Below are positions 15,088 through 23,322 of a DNA stretch of 25,581 bases, piece after piece (the first letter of the stretch is position 1; each line of letters opens with the position of its first letter). Location of the stretch: the NCBI GenBank assembly GCA_036260395.1, contig DASZZY010000085.1:1-25581 (forward strand). Direction: 5' to 3'. This DNA is from DASZZY01 sp036260395. GTDB taxonomy: Bacteria > Actinomycetota > UBA4738 > CALAEC01. A program made the position numbers and the translations under genes. The notes beneath the pieces are model-generated. The model did no database searches. It saw only the letters and a program-made list of their open reading frames with translations, and had not been told where the DNA came from.

Positions 15088-15093
15088 TAGCAT
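15088..15093 (+). promoter_or_regulatory. -10 element of ligD (leaderless type)
   Basis: TAGCAT, 6 bases before the GTG at 15100, so the predicted transcript begins at the start codon itself. No Shine-Dalgarno. Confidence 0.45.
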
Positions 15094-15099
15094 CGAGCC

Positions 15100-17688
15100 G
15101 TGCCTCGCAGGCGAGCCGGCCCGGCGTTCACCGTCGAGATGCCCTCGGCGCTGCCCGCCGAGCGCGACGGCGAGCACTGGTGGCTGGAGACCGATGGCCG
15201 CCGCCTGCGCCTATCGAACCTCGACAAGGTGTTCTGGCCGGACGAGGGGATCACCAAGGGCGACCTGCTGGCGTACTACTGGAACGTCGCCGACCTCCTG
15301 CTCCCCTACCTCCGTGACCGGCCGCTGACGATGAAGCGGATGCCCGACGGCGTCGGCGGGCCCCACTTCTACGAGAAGAACGCGCCCTCGCACACCCCGG
15401 AGTGGATGGCGCGCTGCCGGGTCGAGAGCGAGGAGGACGAGGCGCGGATGGGCTACAACGACTTCCTGGTGGCCAACGACCGGGCCGGCCTGCTGTTCGT
15501 GGCCAACCTGGGGGCCATCGAGTTCCACCCGCTGCACTCGCGATGCGAGGACACCGAGCGCCCCGACTACCTGTTCTTCGACCTCGACCCGTTCCCACCG
15601 GCCACGTTCGACGACGTGCTGGCGGTGGCCCGCCACGTCCGCGCCGCGCTCGACGCCCTCGGCCTGCCGTCCTACCCCAAGACCTCGGGGGCCACCGGGA
15701 TGCAGATCTACGTCGGGCTCGACCCGCGGCTGACCTACGAGGAGGCCCGCGACTTCGTCGGCGCCGTGGGCCGGGCCATCCACCGCGCCGACCCCGATCG
15801 CGTGACGATGACCTACCAGGTCGCCCGGCGGCGCGGGATCTTCATCGACCACAACATGAACCGGCGGGGAGCGAACATCTCGGCCGTCTACTCCGTCCGG
15901 CCTGAGCCGGGCGCCACGGTGTCGACGCCGGTGACGTGGGACGAGGTCCAGGCCGGCGACGTCCGTCCCGAGCGCTTCACGATCCGCACGATCCACCGGC
16001 GGCTGGACGAGGTCGGCGACCTGTTCCGCCCGGTGCTCGACGAGCCGGTCGACGCCCGCCCCGCCATGAAGGCCATGGGCATCGAGGTCAGCGAGCGGCC
16101 TCGGGCGGCGCCTCCCTCCGCCCAAGAGGCGTCCGAACCCGGCGCGGTGCAGGCGGCGGAGGTCGGTGCCGGAGGGGCGACTGTCAGAAGCCCGGAGGCG
16201 CAGAAGCGGCCACAACGGAAGCGACGAACCGGAGCCCCGAAGGCACCGGCCGACGCCGCACCACCGGAACGTCTCGAGGAGTACGAGCGGAAGCGGGACT
16301 TCGCGGCGACGCCCGAGCCGCCCCCCGCCCCGGCGCCGGGGAGCGGCGACCTCTTCGTGATCCAGAAGCACGACGCCACGCGCCTGCACTACGACCTCCG
16401 TCTGGAGCACGACGGCGTCCTGGCCTCATGGGCGGTCCCCAAGGGCCTCCCCACGACGCCGGGGGACAAGCGGCTGGCGGTCCAGACCGAAGACCACCCC
16501 CTCGAGTACGGCGCGTTCGAGGGCTGGATCCCCGAGGGGCACTACGGGGCGGGCGAGGTCCGGATCTTCGACCGGGGTCGCTACGAGGCGCTGGAGTGGC
16601 GGGACGATAAGGTGACGTTCCGCCTCCACGGCCAGCGCCACCGCGGGGAGTACCACTTGGTGAAGACGCGCCAGGGCTGGCTCGTCTTCCTGTCGAAGGA
16701 ATCCGTCCCCGAGCAGCCCCCGCCACCTCCCGAGTACGCCCCGATGCTGGCCGATCCCGGACACGGGCCGTTCGACGACCCGGGGTGGCGGTTCGAGCCG
16801 AAGCTCGACGGGATCCGGACCCTGGCCTACCTGCGCACCGACGGAACCCGCCTCGTGTCGCGCACGGGCCGGGACCACACCTTCCGCTACCCGGAGCTGG
16901 GGAACCTGGCGCGGTTCGTCAACGCGCTCCAGGCGGTGATCGACGGGGAGATCGTGGCCCCCGACGAGACGGGCCGCCCCTCGTTCGAGCGGCTCCAGCA
17001 GCGGATGAACCTGTCGGCTCCCCGGGACATCGAGCGGGCCCGGGGCAAGGTGCCCATCTGGCTCTTCGCCTTCGACCTCCTGTGGCTGGACGGCCGGGAG
17101 CTCGTCGACGAGCCCCTCGAGGAGCGCCGGCGCCTGCTGGAGCAGGTGGCCACCGAGACCGGCCCCATGCGCCTGGTGGCGGCGGTGGACGAGCACGGCA
17201 CGGCGTTCTTCGAGAAGGCCAAGGAGCTCGGGTTCGAGGGCGTCGTGGCCAAGCGGCTGGGCAGCACGTACCAGCCGGGGAGACGGACCAAGGACTGGCG
17301 GAAGATCAAGGCCGTCAACCACCAGGACTGCGTGATCCTGGGCTGGACGCCCGGCACCGGCGGCCGGGCCAACACCTTCGGCGCGCTGCTCCTCGGTGCC
17401 TACCGGGACGGGGAGCTCATCTGGATCGGACAGGTGGGGACCGGCTTCAACCGGGCCACGCTCGAGGACCTCATGGGCCGCCTCCGGGCCATCGAGATCC
17501 CCTCGCCGCCGATCGCCGACCCGGAGCTGGCCGGGGTGAAGGGCGCCCGGTGGGTCCATCCCGAGCTGGTGTGCGACGTCGAGTACCTGGAGATCACCCG
17601 GGTCGGGAAGCTCCGGGCGCCCTCGTTCAAGGGCCTCCGCACCGACAAGGCCCCCGCGGACTGCGTCCTCGAGCCGGCCGCCGGCTGA
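15100..17688 (+). CDS. ligD: Multifunctional NHEJ DNA ligase LigD (polymerase-phosphoesterase-ligase)
   Basis: 862 aa. Domain order is the mycobacterial one. Primase-like polymerase (about 25-320): LFFDLDPFP supplies Asp161 and Asp163, with a further Asp at 250 in FIDHNMN. A low-complexity Ala/Pro/Arg linker spans about 330-410. The 3'-phosphoesterase (about 415-530) has FVIQKHDATRLHYDLRLEHDG-type histidines. The ATP-dependent ligase (about 545-860) has the adenylated Lys568 in EPKLDGIR, then VIDGEIV, FEGVVAKR and DWRKIK motifs. With Ku it trims, fills and seals double-strand breaks. GTG at 15100 is chosen because TAGCAT lies 6 bases before it; ATG at 15139 is a shorter alternative that keeps the polymerase core. 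Confidence 0.95.
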   Translation: MPRRRAGPAFTVEMPSALPAERDGEHWWLETDGRRLRLSNLDKVFWPDEGITKGDLLAYYWNVADLLLPYLRDRPLTMKRMPDGVGGPHFYEKNAPSHTPEWMARCRVESEEDEARMGYNDFLVANDRAGLLFVANLGAIEFHPLHSRCEDTERPDYLFFDLDPFPPATFDDVLAVARHVRAALDALGLPSYPKTSGATGMQIYVGLDPRLTYEEARDFVGAVGRAIHRADPDRVTMTYQVARRRGIFIDHNMNRRGANISAVYSVRPEPGATVSTPVTWDEVQAGDVRPERFTIRTIHRRLDEVGDLFRPVLDEPVDARPAMKAMGIEVSERPRAAPPSAQEASEPGAVQAAEVGAGGATVRSPEAQKRPQRKRRTGAPKAPADAAPPERLEEYERKRDFAATPEPPPAPAPGSGDLFVIQKHDATRLHYDLRLEHDGVLASWAVPKGLPTTPGDKRLAVQTEDHPLEYGAFEGWIPEGHYGAGEVRIFDRGRYEALEWRDDKVTFRLHGQRHRGEYHLVKTRQGWLVFLSKESVPEQPPPPPEYAPMLADPGHGPFDDPGWRFEPKLDGIRTLAYLRTDGTRLVSRTGRDHTFRYPELGNLARFVNALQAVIDGEIVAPDETGRPSFERLQQRMNLSAPRDIERARGKVPIWLFAFDLLWLDGRELVDEPLEERRRLLEQVATETGPMRLVAAVDEHGTAFFEKAKELGFEGVVAKRLGSTYQPGRRTKDWRKIKAVNHQDCVILGWTPGTGGRANTFGALLLGAYRDGELIWIGQVGTGFNRATLEDLMGRLRAIEIPSPPIADPELAGVKGARWVHPELVCDVEYLEITRVGKLRAPSFKGLRTDKAPADCVLEPAAG

Positions 17689-17727
17689 GCGCGAGCCGGA
17701 CGCGCGGACGATCCCCCCGTGGGCCGC

Positions 17728-17733
17728 TACAGT
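17728..17733 (+). promoter_or_regulatory. -10 element for the secreted TIM-barrel-like gene (leaderless type)
   Basis: TACAGT, 9 bases before the ATG at 17743. It lies downstream of the in-frame GTG at 17719, which argues against that GTG being the start. Confidence 0.45.
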
Positions 17734-17742
17734 GGCTCCTCC

Positions 17743-18978
17743 ATGTCGCCGATACCCGGCCCCATGCGCATCCGCACCGCGCTCCTCGCCGTGCTGGCCG
17801 TCGCCGCGCTGGCGCTGACGCCCGCGGCCAGCCCGGCCGCGCCGAAGCCCGCCCTGATCGCCTACCGGGGCCTCGGGGCGTGGGTCGACATCTACGATGA
17901 CTGGAGCGCCCCCGAGGCGACCGTGGCAGCGATGGCCGACCGCGGCGTGCGGACCCTCTACCTCCAGACCTGCAACCACGGCTGCGACACCGCGCTGTTC
18001 GAGCCGGAGCTCATGGCCGGGTTCATCGACGCCGCCCACGCGGCGGGGCTCCGGGTCGTGGGCTGGTACCTCCCGGGCTACGACAAGCCCGCGCGGGAAC
18101 TGCGGCGCTCGCTGAAGGCCATCAACTTCGAGACCGCCACCGGTCAGCGGTTCGACTCGTTCGCCTTCGACATCGAGGCCAAGCTGGTGAACCCGGTGTC
18201 GCGGAGGAACGACCGGGTCCTGGACCTGGCGGCCGACGTCCGCACCGCCGTCGGCCCGTCCTACCCGCTGGGGGCCATCACGCCCCCCTACTACTGGGAC
18301 TGGCCGTTCCCGTACGCGGGGCTGGCCAAGCACGTCGACGTGTTCCTGCCGATGTCCTACACCTCCTTCCGGGCGTCGGGAGCGGCCGCCACCCGCGCCG
18401 AGATCATCGGTAACATCGAGGCCATCCGCGACGGGACCGGCCAGCGGAACGTGCCGATCCACATGATCGGGGGGATCGCTGACGGCCTGTCGAAGCGGGA
18501 GACGAAGGCCGTGGTCAGGGTCTCCCGGGAGCACGGCCTCCTGGGCGCCAGCCTGTACGACTTCGCCACCTCGACGGCGGAGGACTGGGCCCAGATGGGG
18601 GCCGCGCCGATGAACCCCCGGCAGAGCCCAGCGCTGCCCGTGGCCCTCGGCAAGGGCGGGGCCATGGGGAACATCCCCGGCAAGGATCGGACCCATCCCA
18701 AGGAGGTCTTCTACCGAGCCGGCCCGCTTAAGGGGGCGTGGAAGATCCGGTTCGACGGCTACGACGTCGAGGCCGGCGAGGTCGCGCTGTGGGCGAACTG
18801 GCACCGCGTGGCCGACCTCCCGACCACGCCCGAGAGCGGCTGGGGGCGGCGGACGGTCCGGATTCCCGGCAAGTGGCTCCACGACGGCCGCTCGAACCTC
18901 GTGGCGTTCGTGGCCGACGGGTCGTTCCCCGACTGGCGCCACTGGGGCGTCCGAGACGTCGAGCTGCTGAAGGGCTGA
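17743..18978 (+). CDS. Secreted TIM-barrel (glycoside-hydrolase-like) protein
   Basis: 411 aa. A signal peptide (about 8-33, MRIRTALLAVLAVAALAL then AASPAAP) predicts secretion. Residues about 36-290 alternate strand and helix like a glycoside-hydrolase-type barrel: GAWVDIYDDW at the start, VRTLYLQTCNHGCD, GLRVVGWYLPGY, SFAFDIEAK (Asp143, Glu145 as possible catalytic acids), DVFLPMSYTSF, and GASLYDF. The C-terminal about 100 residues look like a small beta domain (AWKIRFDGYDV...VALWANWHRV). Exact family not recognised; polysaccharide substrate is a guess. ATG at 17764 is an alternative start with the same signal peptide. Separated from ligD by 54 bases, it probably has its own promoter; it converges on DUF5319 with a 3-base gap. 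Confidence 0.7.
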   Translation: MSPIPGPMRIRTALLAVLAVAALALTPAASPAAPKPALIAYRGLGAWVDIYDDWSAPEATVAAMADRGVRTLYLQTCNHGCDTALFEPELMAGFIDAAHAAGLRVVGWYLPGYDKPARELRRSLKAINFETATGQRFDSFAFDIEAKLVNPVSRRNDRVLDLAADVRTAVGPSYPLGAITPPYYWDWPFPYAGLAKHVDVFLPMSYTSFRASGAAATRAEIIGNIEAIRDGTGQRNVPIHMIGGIADGLSKRETKAVVRVSREHGLLGASLYDFATSTAEDWAQMGAAPMNPRQSPALPVALGKGGAMGNIPGKDRTHPKEVFYRAGPLKGAWKIRFDGYDVEAGEVALWANWHRVADLPTTPESGWGRRTVRIPGKWLHDGRSNLVAFVADGSFPDWRHWGVRDVELLKG

Positions 18979-18981
18979 CCG

Positions 18982-19491
18982 CTACGAGAACGGCTCGAAG
19001 CCGACCCGGACGAGCAGCGCCCGGGCCTCGCGCTCGTCCATCCCCCGGGCCATGAGCTCCCGCAGCAGGCGGGCCGGGGCCGTCGGCCGCCCGCATTTCG
19101 GGCAGTACCCGAAGTGCGGCTCGAGGGGGCTCCGGCACCACGGACACCCCTGGATCTCGGTGAACGGCTCGACGCCGTCGAGCCCAGCGTCGGTCAGGGC
19201 GTCGACGTAGCCCTTCCCGTAGTCCCAGAGCACGTAGTCCTCTTCCTTCGGCTCGTACGCCGGCTCGTGCATCCGGGGCTCGCCGGTGTCCAGCATGTGC
19301 TCAAGGCTCTCCCGGAGCAGGTCCCAGCCGTAGTAGTGATCGGAGCCGCAGTCGGGGCACGCCACCACGACCCCCCGCATCCCCTGCGGCTCGAACACGG
19401 AGCGCATGGCCTGGAGGTCCTCCAGGTCCGCCTCGATGTTCTGCCGCTCGTCGGCGTCGAGCGGCTGTGACTCCTCGGGCTCCTCGTCCAT
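18982..19491 (-). CDS. DUF5319-like protein with C-terminal zinc ribbon
   Basis: 169 aa. The N-terminal half resembles the actinobacterial DUF5319 family: acidic start, EPQGMRGVVV (about 34-43), C45-P-D-C48, YYGWDLLRESLEHMLDTGEPRMHEPA-type block (about 53-78) and DYVLWDYGKGYVDA (about 85-98). Residues 116-133 add a second CxxC...CxxC zinc ribbon (GCPWC...YCPKC). No function is known. The ATG at 19491 overlaps the LmbE stop by one base (TGATG), and AGGAG precedes it, so it is translated with the deacetylase. The Cys pairs suggest one or two structural zinc sites. Confidence 0.8.
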   Translation of the reverse strand: MDEEPEESQPLDADERQNIEADLEDLQAMRSVFEPQGMRGVVVACPDCGSDHYYGWDLLRESLEHMLDTGEPRMHEPAYEPKEEDYVLWDYGKGYVDALTDAGLDGVEPFTEIQGCPWCRSPLEPHFGYCPKCGRPTAPARLLRELMARGMDEREARALLVRVGFEPFS

Positions 19492-20213
19492 CACTCCTGC
19501 ACCGCCTCGCTCAACGTGAAGGTCCGAAAGGCCTCCGCGTATTCCATCTCCGCACCCTCGGCCGCCTCGGCGGCCCACCGGCGCATCCGCTCGTCGATGT
19601 CGTTCGCGCCCATGTTCTCGATCTGGCTGGCGTGCGCCTTGAGCGCCTTGACCTTGAGGTCGAGCGTTTCGGCGATGTCGACGCGGACGTCGGCGGCCCG
19701 CGGGGTGGTGGCCAGCCACAGCGCCGGGATCTCGAAGGGGTCGAGGCCCTCGTCGAGGAGCTCGGGGAACTGCGGCCGGGTGGGGGCGTCGCAGGCCGCC
19801 ACGGCCAGCACCGCGTCCCCGATGGCCCGGTGGTCGGGGTGGTTGATGTACCGCCGGCCCATCCATCGCATGGAGGGGTCGAAGGTCACCACGACGTCCG
19901 GGCGGTGGCGCCGGACCTCCCGGGTCACGTCCCGTCGCAGCTCCAGCGTCGGATGGAGCGTCCCGTCGGAGTACCCCAGGAACGTCACCCCGTGGACGCC
20001 CAGGATGTCCGCGGCCTCGCGCATCTCCCGCTCGCGGGTCCGGGCGATGTCCTCGCGCCCGAGATCCGGCCCGTTCCAGCCCGCCGAGCCATCGGTGGCG
20101 CAGACGTACGCGACGTCCGCGCCGGCCTGCGTCCACCGGGCCACGGTCCCGCCGCAGAGGAACTCGGCGTCGTCGGGATGGGCGAACACCACCAGCGCCC
20201 GCTCGAACTCCAT
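19491..20213 (-). CDS. PIG-L/LmbE-family deacetylase
   Basis: 240 aa. The zinc motifs are AHPDD at 11-15 and HPDH at 125-128, diagnostic of the LmbE/PIG-L N-acetylglucosaminyl deacetylase family. Actinobacterial members include MshB and Mca of mycothiol metabolism as well as antibiotic deacetylases; nothing visible picks one, and the length and lone context do not point clearly to mycothiol. The ATG at 20213 has TACGCT 7 bases upstream and no Shine-Dalgarno; a longer open frame upstream overlaps the repeat-protein gene antisense-free but in a different frame and is not credible. Couples to the DUF5319 gene. Confidence 0.9.
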   Translation of the reverse strand: MEFERALVVFAHPDDAEFLCGGTVARWTQAGADVAYVCATDGSAGWNGPDLGREDIARTREREMREAADILGVHGVTFLGYSDGTLHPTLELRRDVTREVRRHRPDVVVTFDPSMRWMGRRYINHPDHRAIGDAVLAVAACDAPTRPQFPELLDEGLDPFEIPALWLATTPRAADVRVDIAETLDLKVKALKAHASQIENMGANDIDERMRRWAAEAAEGAEMEYAEAFRTFTLSEAVQE

Positions 20214-20220
20214 CGCCGCC

Positions 20221-20226
20221 AGCGTA
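20221..20226 (-). promoter_or_regulatory. -10 element for the LmbE gene (leaderless type)
   Basis: TACGCT read leftward, 7 bases before the ATG, no Shine-Dalgarno. It lets LmbE-DUF5319 be expressed separately from the upstream padR operon. Confidence 0.4.
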
Positions 20227-20257
20227 GCGCGGCGCGCGGACCCGCGTCCCGCGGGGA

Positions 20258-20656
20258 CTACGTCGCGGCCTCGCCCACCGGTCGCCGCCGGGCACCCCGG
20301 GGCGAGGGGACCAGGCTCACGGCCCGGTACCCTCCGGCGAAGACGCCCACGGAGTAGCCGCCGAACGCGAACACCCCCGCCGCGTACGGCCCGAAGGCGA
20401 AGATCCCCACCGCGTACGCGCCGGCAGAGAAGATGCCCGCGGAGGCGAACCCGGCCGCGAAGATGCCCGCGGCGAACGCTCCCGCCGCGAACTCTCCGGC
20501 CGCGAATATCCCGGCGGCGAAGTCGCCCGCCGCGAAGTAGCCCGAGGCGAACCGGCCCGCCTCCTGGCTTCCTCCCACGGCGAAGCCGAGGACCAGCAGC
20601 ACCACGGCGGCGACCCACGGAACAACCGCGGCCGCGCCCCAGATCCGTCGTGTCAT
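20258..20656 (-). CDS. Membrane-anchored GxFAA pentapeptide-repeat-like protein
   Basis: 132 aa. One hydrophobic segment (about 7-28) is followed by about 15 tandem five-residue units from residue 32 to 110, mostly FAAGx (x = D, I, E, A, F) drifting to YAVGI, FAFGP and YSVGV towards the end. The aromatic every fifth residue and small residues between resemble pentapeptide-repeat beta-helices, but Gly replaces the usual Ala at i-2 and Asn/Asp at i-1 is mostly lost. The tail is Arg-rich. ATG at 20656 has GAGGAGGAA upstream, 19 bases after the ABC permease, so it belongs to the padR-ABC operon. Function unknown. Confidence 0.75.
   Translation of the reverse strand: MTRRIWGAAAVVPWVAAVVLLVLGFAVGGSQEAGRFASGYFAAGDFAAGIFAAGEFAAGAFAAGIFAAGFASAGIFSAGAYAVGIFAFGPYAAGVFAFGGYSVGVFAGGYRAVSLVPSPRGARRRPVGEAAT
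20327..20563 (-). repeat. In-gene 15-base tandem repeats encoding FAAGx units
   Basis: About 15 copies of a 15-base unit, the leftward codons reading Phe-Ala-Ala-Gly-x; copies in the middle (20430-20550) are the most alike and the distal ones have diverged. Confidence 0.7.
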
Positions 20657-20675
20657 CTCGTTCCTCCTCCTCGGT

Positions 20676-21758
20676 TCAGACCTTGGCGAAGCGGAATGCT
20701 CGGCCGGCGATGGCGAAGGAGATGGCCACCCAGGCGCCCAGGAGCAGCAGCTGGGGCCCGGTGTCGGCGATCGACAGGCCCTCGATCGAGACCTTCCGCA
20801 TCGCCTCGATGAGCGGCGTGAGCGGCAGGTACTTCACCACCGCCTGGACCGCGCCCGGCAGGGTGTCGGTCGGGAAGAACACCCCCGACAGGAACATCAT
20901 CGGGATGGCCACCGCGTTCCCGATGCCTTGGGCGGCGTCGGCGTTCGACGCCCGGCCAGCCACCGCGAAGCCGATGTTCAGGAACACCAGGTTCGCCAGC
21001 GTGGCCAGCACGAACAGCCACACCACGTTCCCGTAGATCTGCGCGCCGAACAAGACCACGCCCACGGCCAGGATCAGCGCCGCCTGGACCAGCGACAGCA
21101 GGAGCCGGGCCAGGACCTGCGCCGACAGGAACTTCACGGGCCGGAGCGGCGTGGCCAGGATCCGCTTCAGGATCCGCTGCTCGCGGAACCGGGCGATGGC
21201 CACGGACATCCCGATGATCGAGAAGTTCATGACCCCCATGGCCACCAGGCCGGGGAGCAGGAAGTCGTAGTACTCCACGGTCCGGCCGTCGAGCCCTCGC
21301 TGCCGCAGGTCGATCGCCGGCGCGGTCACGCCGGCGAGCTGGAGGTTCAGGCCGTCGACGATCCGGGTCACCGCGTCGAGCGCGAACTGGTTCACGTCGA
21401 CGTTCCCCTCGTTGTAGTAGGCGGTCACGGCGGCGCTGCGGCCGGGCGCCGGAGCGCCGGCCTCCGACGGGACGACCAGGACCACGTCGAGCTCCCCGTC
21501 CTCCACGTCGGCCCGAGCGGCGGCGAGGTCACCCCGCCGCTCGACCGTGAACGAGTCGATCTCGCGGAGACCCTTCCTCAAGGCCTCCGAGACCGGGGTC
21601 GGCCGTTCAGCGACCACGCCGAACCGCGCCTCCGGGCTGTCGGTGAAGTCGAACAGCCCGAACACCACGGTGAAGATCACCGGGAACGCCATGGCCCAGA
21701 ACAGGGCCTGCTTGTCCCGGTACAGCATCCTGATGCTGGCGAACGTCAGTTTGGCCAT
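20676..21758 (-). CDS. ABC-2 type exporter permease
   Basis: 360 aa. An ABC-2 membrane permease with one N-terminal helix (about 20-38), a large extracellular domain (about 45-160, including VLVVPSEAG and YYNEGNVDVNQF), and five C-terminal helices from about 165, with the family-like REQRILKRILATPL coupling segment and FLSGVFFPTDTLP before the last helices. It works with the adjoining ATPase; the exported substrate is unknown (drugs or lipids in related systems). Two starts compete: GTG at 21767 overlapping the ATPase stop, and ATG at 21758. The ATG is preferred because GGGAG sits 8 bases before it. Confidence 0.88.
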   Translation of the reverse strand: MAKLTFASIRMLYRDKQALFWAMAFPVIFTVVFGLFDFTDSPEARFGVVAERPTPVSEALRKGLREIDSFTVERRGDLAAARADVEDGELDVVLVVPSEAGAPAPGRSAAVTAYYNEGNVDVNQFALDAVTRIVDGLNLQLAGVTAPAIDLRQRGLDGRTVEYYDFLLPGLVAMGVMNFSIIGMSVAIARFREQRILKRILATPLRPVKFLSAQVLARLLLSLVQAALILAVGVVLFGAQIYGNVVWLFVLATLANLVFLNIGFAVAGRASNADAAQGIGNAVAIPMMFLSGVFFPTDTLPGAVQAVVKYLPLTPLIEAMRKVSIEGLSIADTGPQLLLLGAWVAISFAIAGRAFRFAKV

Positions 21759-21763
21759 CGCGA

Positions 21764-22732
21764 TCACTCCCGCAGGCTGCGGCCGGTCAGGGACAGGAAC
21801 ACGTCCTCGAGGGTGGCCGGCAGGACGCGGACGTCGTCAACCTGGACGCCTCGCCGCTCGGCCCACCCCACGAAGGCGGGGAGGGTCACCGGGGCCCGGG
21901 ACACCCGCAGCTCGTAGGCGAACCCCCCGTTGAGCGAGACGTCCACCTCCGACACCCCGGGGAGCGTCCGCAGCTCGCCCTCGTCCACCGAGTCATGGGT
22001 GGCGAACCGGATCCGGTAGGCCGCCGGCAGCTGATGGATGAGGCCGATCGGCGTGTCGAGGGCCTTGATCTGGCCGTGGTCGATGATCGCCACGCGGTCG
22101 CACAGGACCTCGGCCTCCTCCATGTAGTGCGTGGTGAGGACCACGGTCTTGCCCTCCTCGGCGTTGATGAACCGCACGAACTCCCACAGGTTCCGGCGGG
22201 CCTGGGGGTCGAGCCCGGTGGTCGGCTCGTCCAGGAAGACCACGTCGGGGTCGTTCACCATCGAGGCCACGATCGAGAACCGCTGGGCCTGACCCCCCGA
22301 GAGCTCGCGCACCAGCGCCCGTCGCTTCTCGAGGAGCCCCACCTTCTCCAGCAGCACCTCCGGCGCCACGCGCTTGGGGTAGAAGCTGCCGAACAGGTCG
22401 AGGATCTCCTCGAGCGTGAGGAAGTCGAAGTACGCGCCGGCCTGGAGCTGGACGCCGATCCGCTCCTTCATCCGCTCTCGATCCCGAAGCGAGTCGAACC
22501 CCAACACCGAGGTCCGCCCCGCGGTCGGCGACTGGAGGCCCTCGATGATCTCCAGCGTGGTGGTCTTCCCCGCCCCGTTGGGGCCCAGGAACCCGAACAC
22601 CTCGCCGCGGCGCACGGTGAACGACACGCCGTCCACCGCCCGGAGCCTCCCCCCGCCGGGGGCCCGGAACTCCTTCACCAGGTCGTGCACCTCGACGGCG
22701 GTCTCCGTCCCTACCCTCGGCTCAGCGGTCAT
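21764..22732 (-). CDS. ABC exporter ATP-binding protein (DrrA-like)
   Basis: 322 aa. Walker A GPNGAGKT at 50-57, Q-loop Gln near 95-97, signature LSGGQ at 144-148, Walker B VVFLDEP at 164-170, H-loop TTHYMEEAE near 198-206, and a C-terminal about 100-residue domain typical of the DrrA/CcmA-type multidrug ATPases. The ATG at 22732 overlaps the padR stop (ATGA) and follows a GGGAGGGAA site, so it is preferred over the GTG at 22810, which would lie inside padR. It powers the adjoining ABC-2 permease; the substrate is unknown. Confidence 0.92.
   Translation of the reverse strand: MTAEPRVGTETAVEVHDLVKEFRAPGGGRLRAVDGVSFTVRRGEVFGFLGPNGAGKTTTLEIIEGLQSPTAGRTSVLGFDSLRDRERMKERIGVQLQAGAYFDFLTLEEILDLFGSFYPKRVAPEVLLEKVGLLEKRRALVRELSGGQAQRFSIVASMVNDPDVVFLDEPTTGLDPQARRNLWEFVRFINAEEGKTVVLTTHYMEEAEVLCDRVAIIDHGQIKALDTPIGLIHQLPAAYRIRFATHDSVDEGELRTLPGVSEVDVSLNGGFAYELRVSRAPVTLPAFVGWAERRGVQVDDVRVLPATLEDVFLSLTGRSLRE
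21767..21771 (-). promoter_or_regulatory. Ribosome binding site deciding the permease start
   Basis: GGGAG read leftward, 8 bases before the ATG at 21758; it abuts the alternative GTG at 21767, which would be too close to use it. Confidence 0.5.
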
Positions 22733-23304
22733 GTTCCCTCCCGTTCCTCCACCTCTCGGATCGCCTGGTTCACCCACCGGAGCTGCGCCCGGCCGTACGC
22801 CAGCCCGCACTTCAGCGTCAGGTAGGGGTAGAACAGCTCCGGCACGTCCTTGATGGCCCGCTCGATGGTCTGAAGCTCCCGGAGGTACTCGCGGGCCTGC
22901 TCGCGCGTCTGCTCGAGCTGGTCGAGCACGGCCTCGCGGCTCATGTGGCTGCCGAAGAACAGCTTGACCATGAAGGGGCTCTTGATCTCGTCAGGGGGGA
23001 CGTCCCGGACCTCGAGCCACCGCCGGAGCGCGCGGCGCCCCTCGTCGGTGGCCGCGTACAGCCGCTTGTCCGGCCGCCGCTCTTGGGCCACCTGCCGCTC
23101 GGTGGCGTACCCGACCGAGACCAAGCGGCGGAGCTCAGCGTAGATCTGGCTCTTGGCCGGCGTGAAGAAGTAGCCGATCGACTGCTCGATCAGCTTCACG
23201 AGGTCGTACCCGGATCGCTCCCCGAACGTCAGGAGCCCGAGGATGGCGTAGGACGTCACCGGCAGCTCTCGCCGCTCCACCTCCGCCCTGGCCGTCTCCG
23301 CCAC
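22729..23304 (-). CDS. PadR-family transcriptional repressor
   Basis: 191 aa. Residues about 15-95 form a PadR winged helix: LPVTSYAILGLLTFGERSGYDL opening, SQIYAELRRLVSVGYA recognition region, and RLYAATDEGRRALRRW wing. The second half (about 100-185) is the long antiparallel helical dimerisation region typical of the longer PadR (Vir_act_alpha_C) subfamily. PadR proteins usually repress a linked transporter until a phenolic or drug-like ligand binds. GTG at 23304 has AAAGGGGG upstream. First gene of padR-ATPase-permease-repeat protein, and a repeated operator overlaps its promoter, so it probably represses its own operon. Confidence 0.92.
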   Translation of the reverse strand: MAETARAEVERRELPVTSYAILGLLTFGERSGYDLVKLIEQSIGYFFTPAKSQIYAELRRLVSVGYATERQVAQERRPDKRLYAATDEGRRALRRWLEVRDVPPDEIKSPFMVKLFFGSHMSREAVLDQLEQTREQAREYLRELQTIERAIKDVPELFYPYLTLKCGLAYGRAQLRWVNQAIREVEEREGT

Positions 23305-23322
23305 GTCCGCCCCCTTTGGTAC

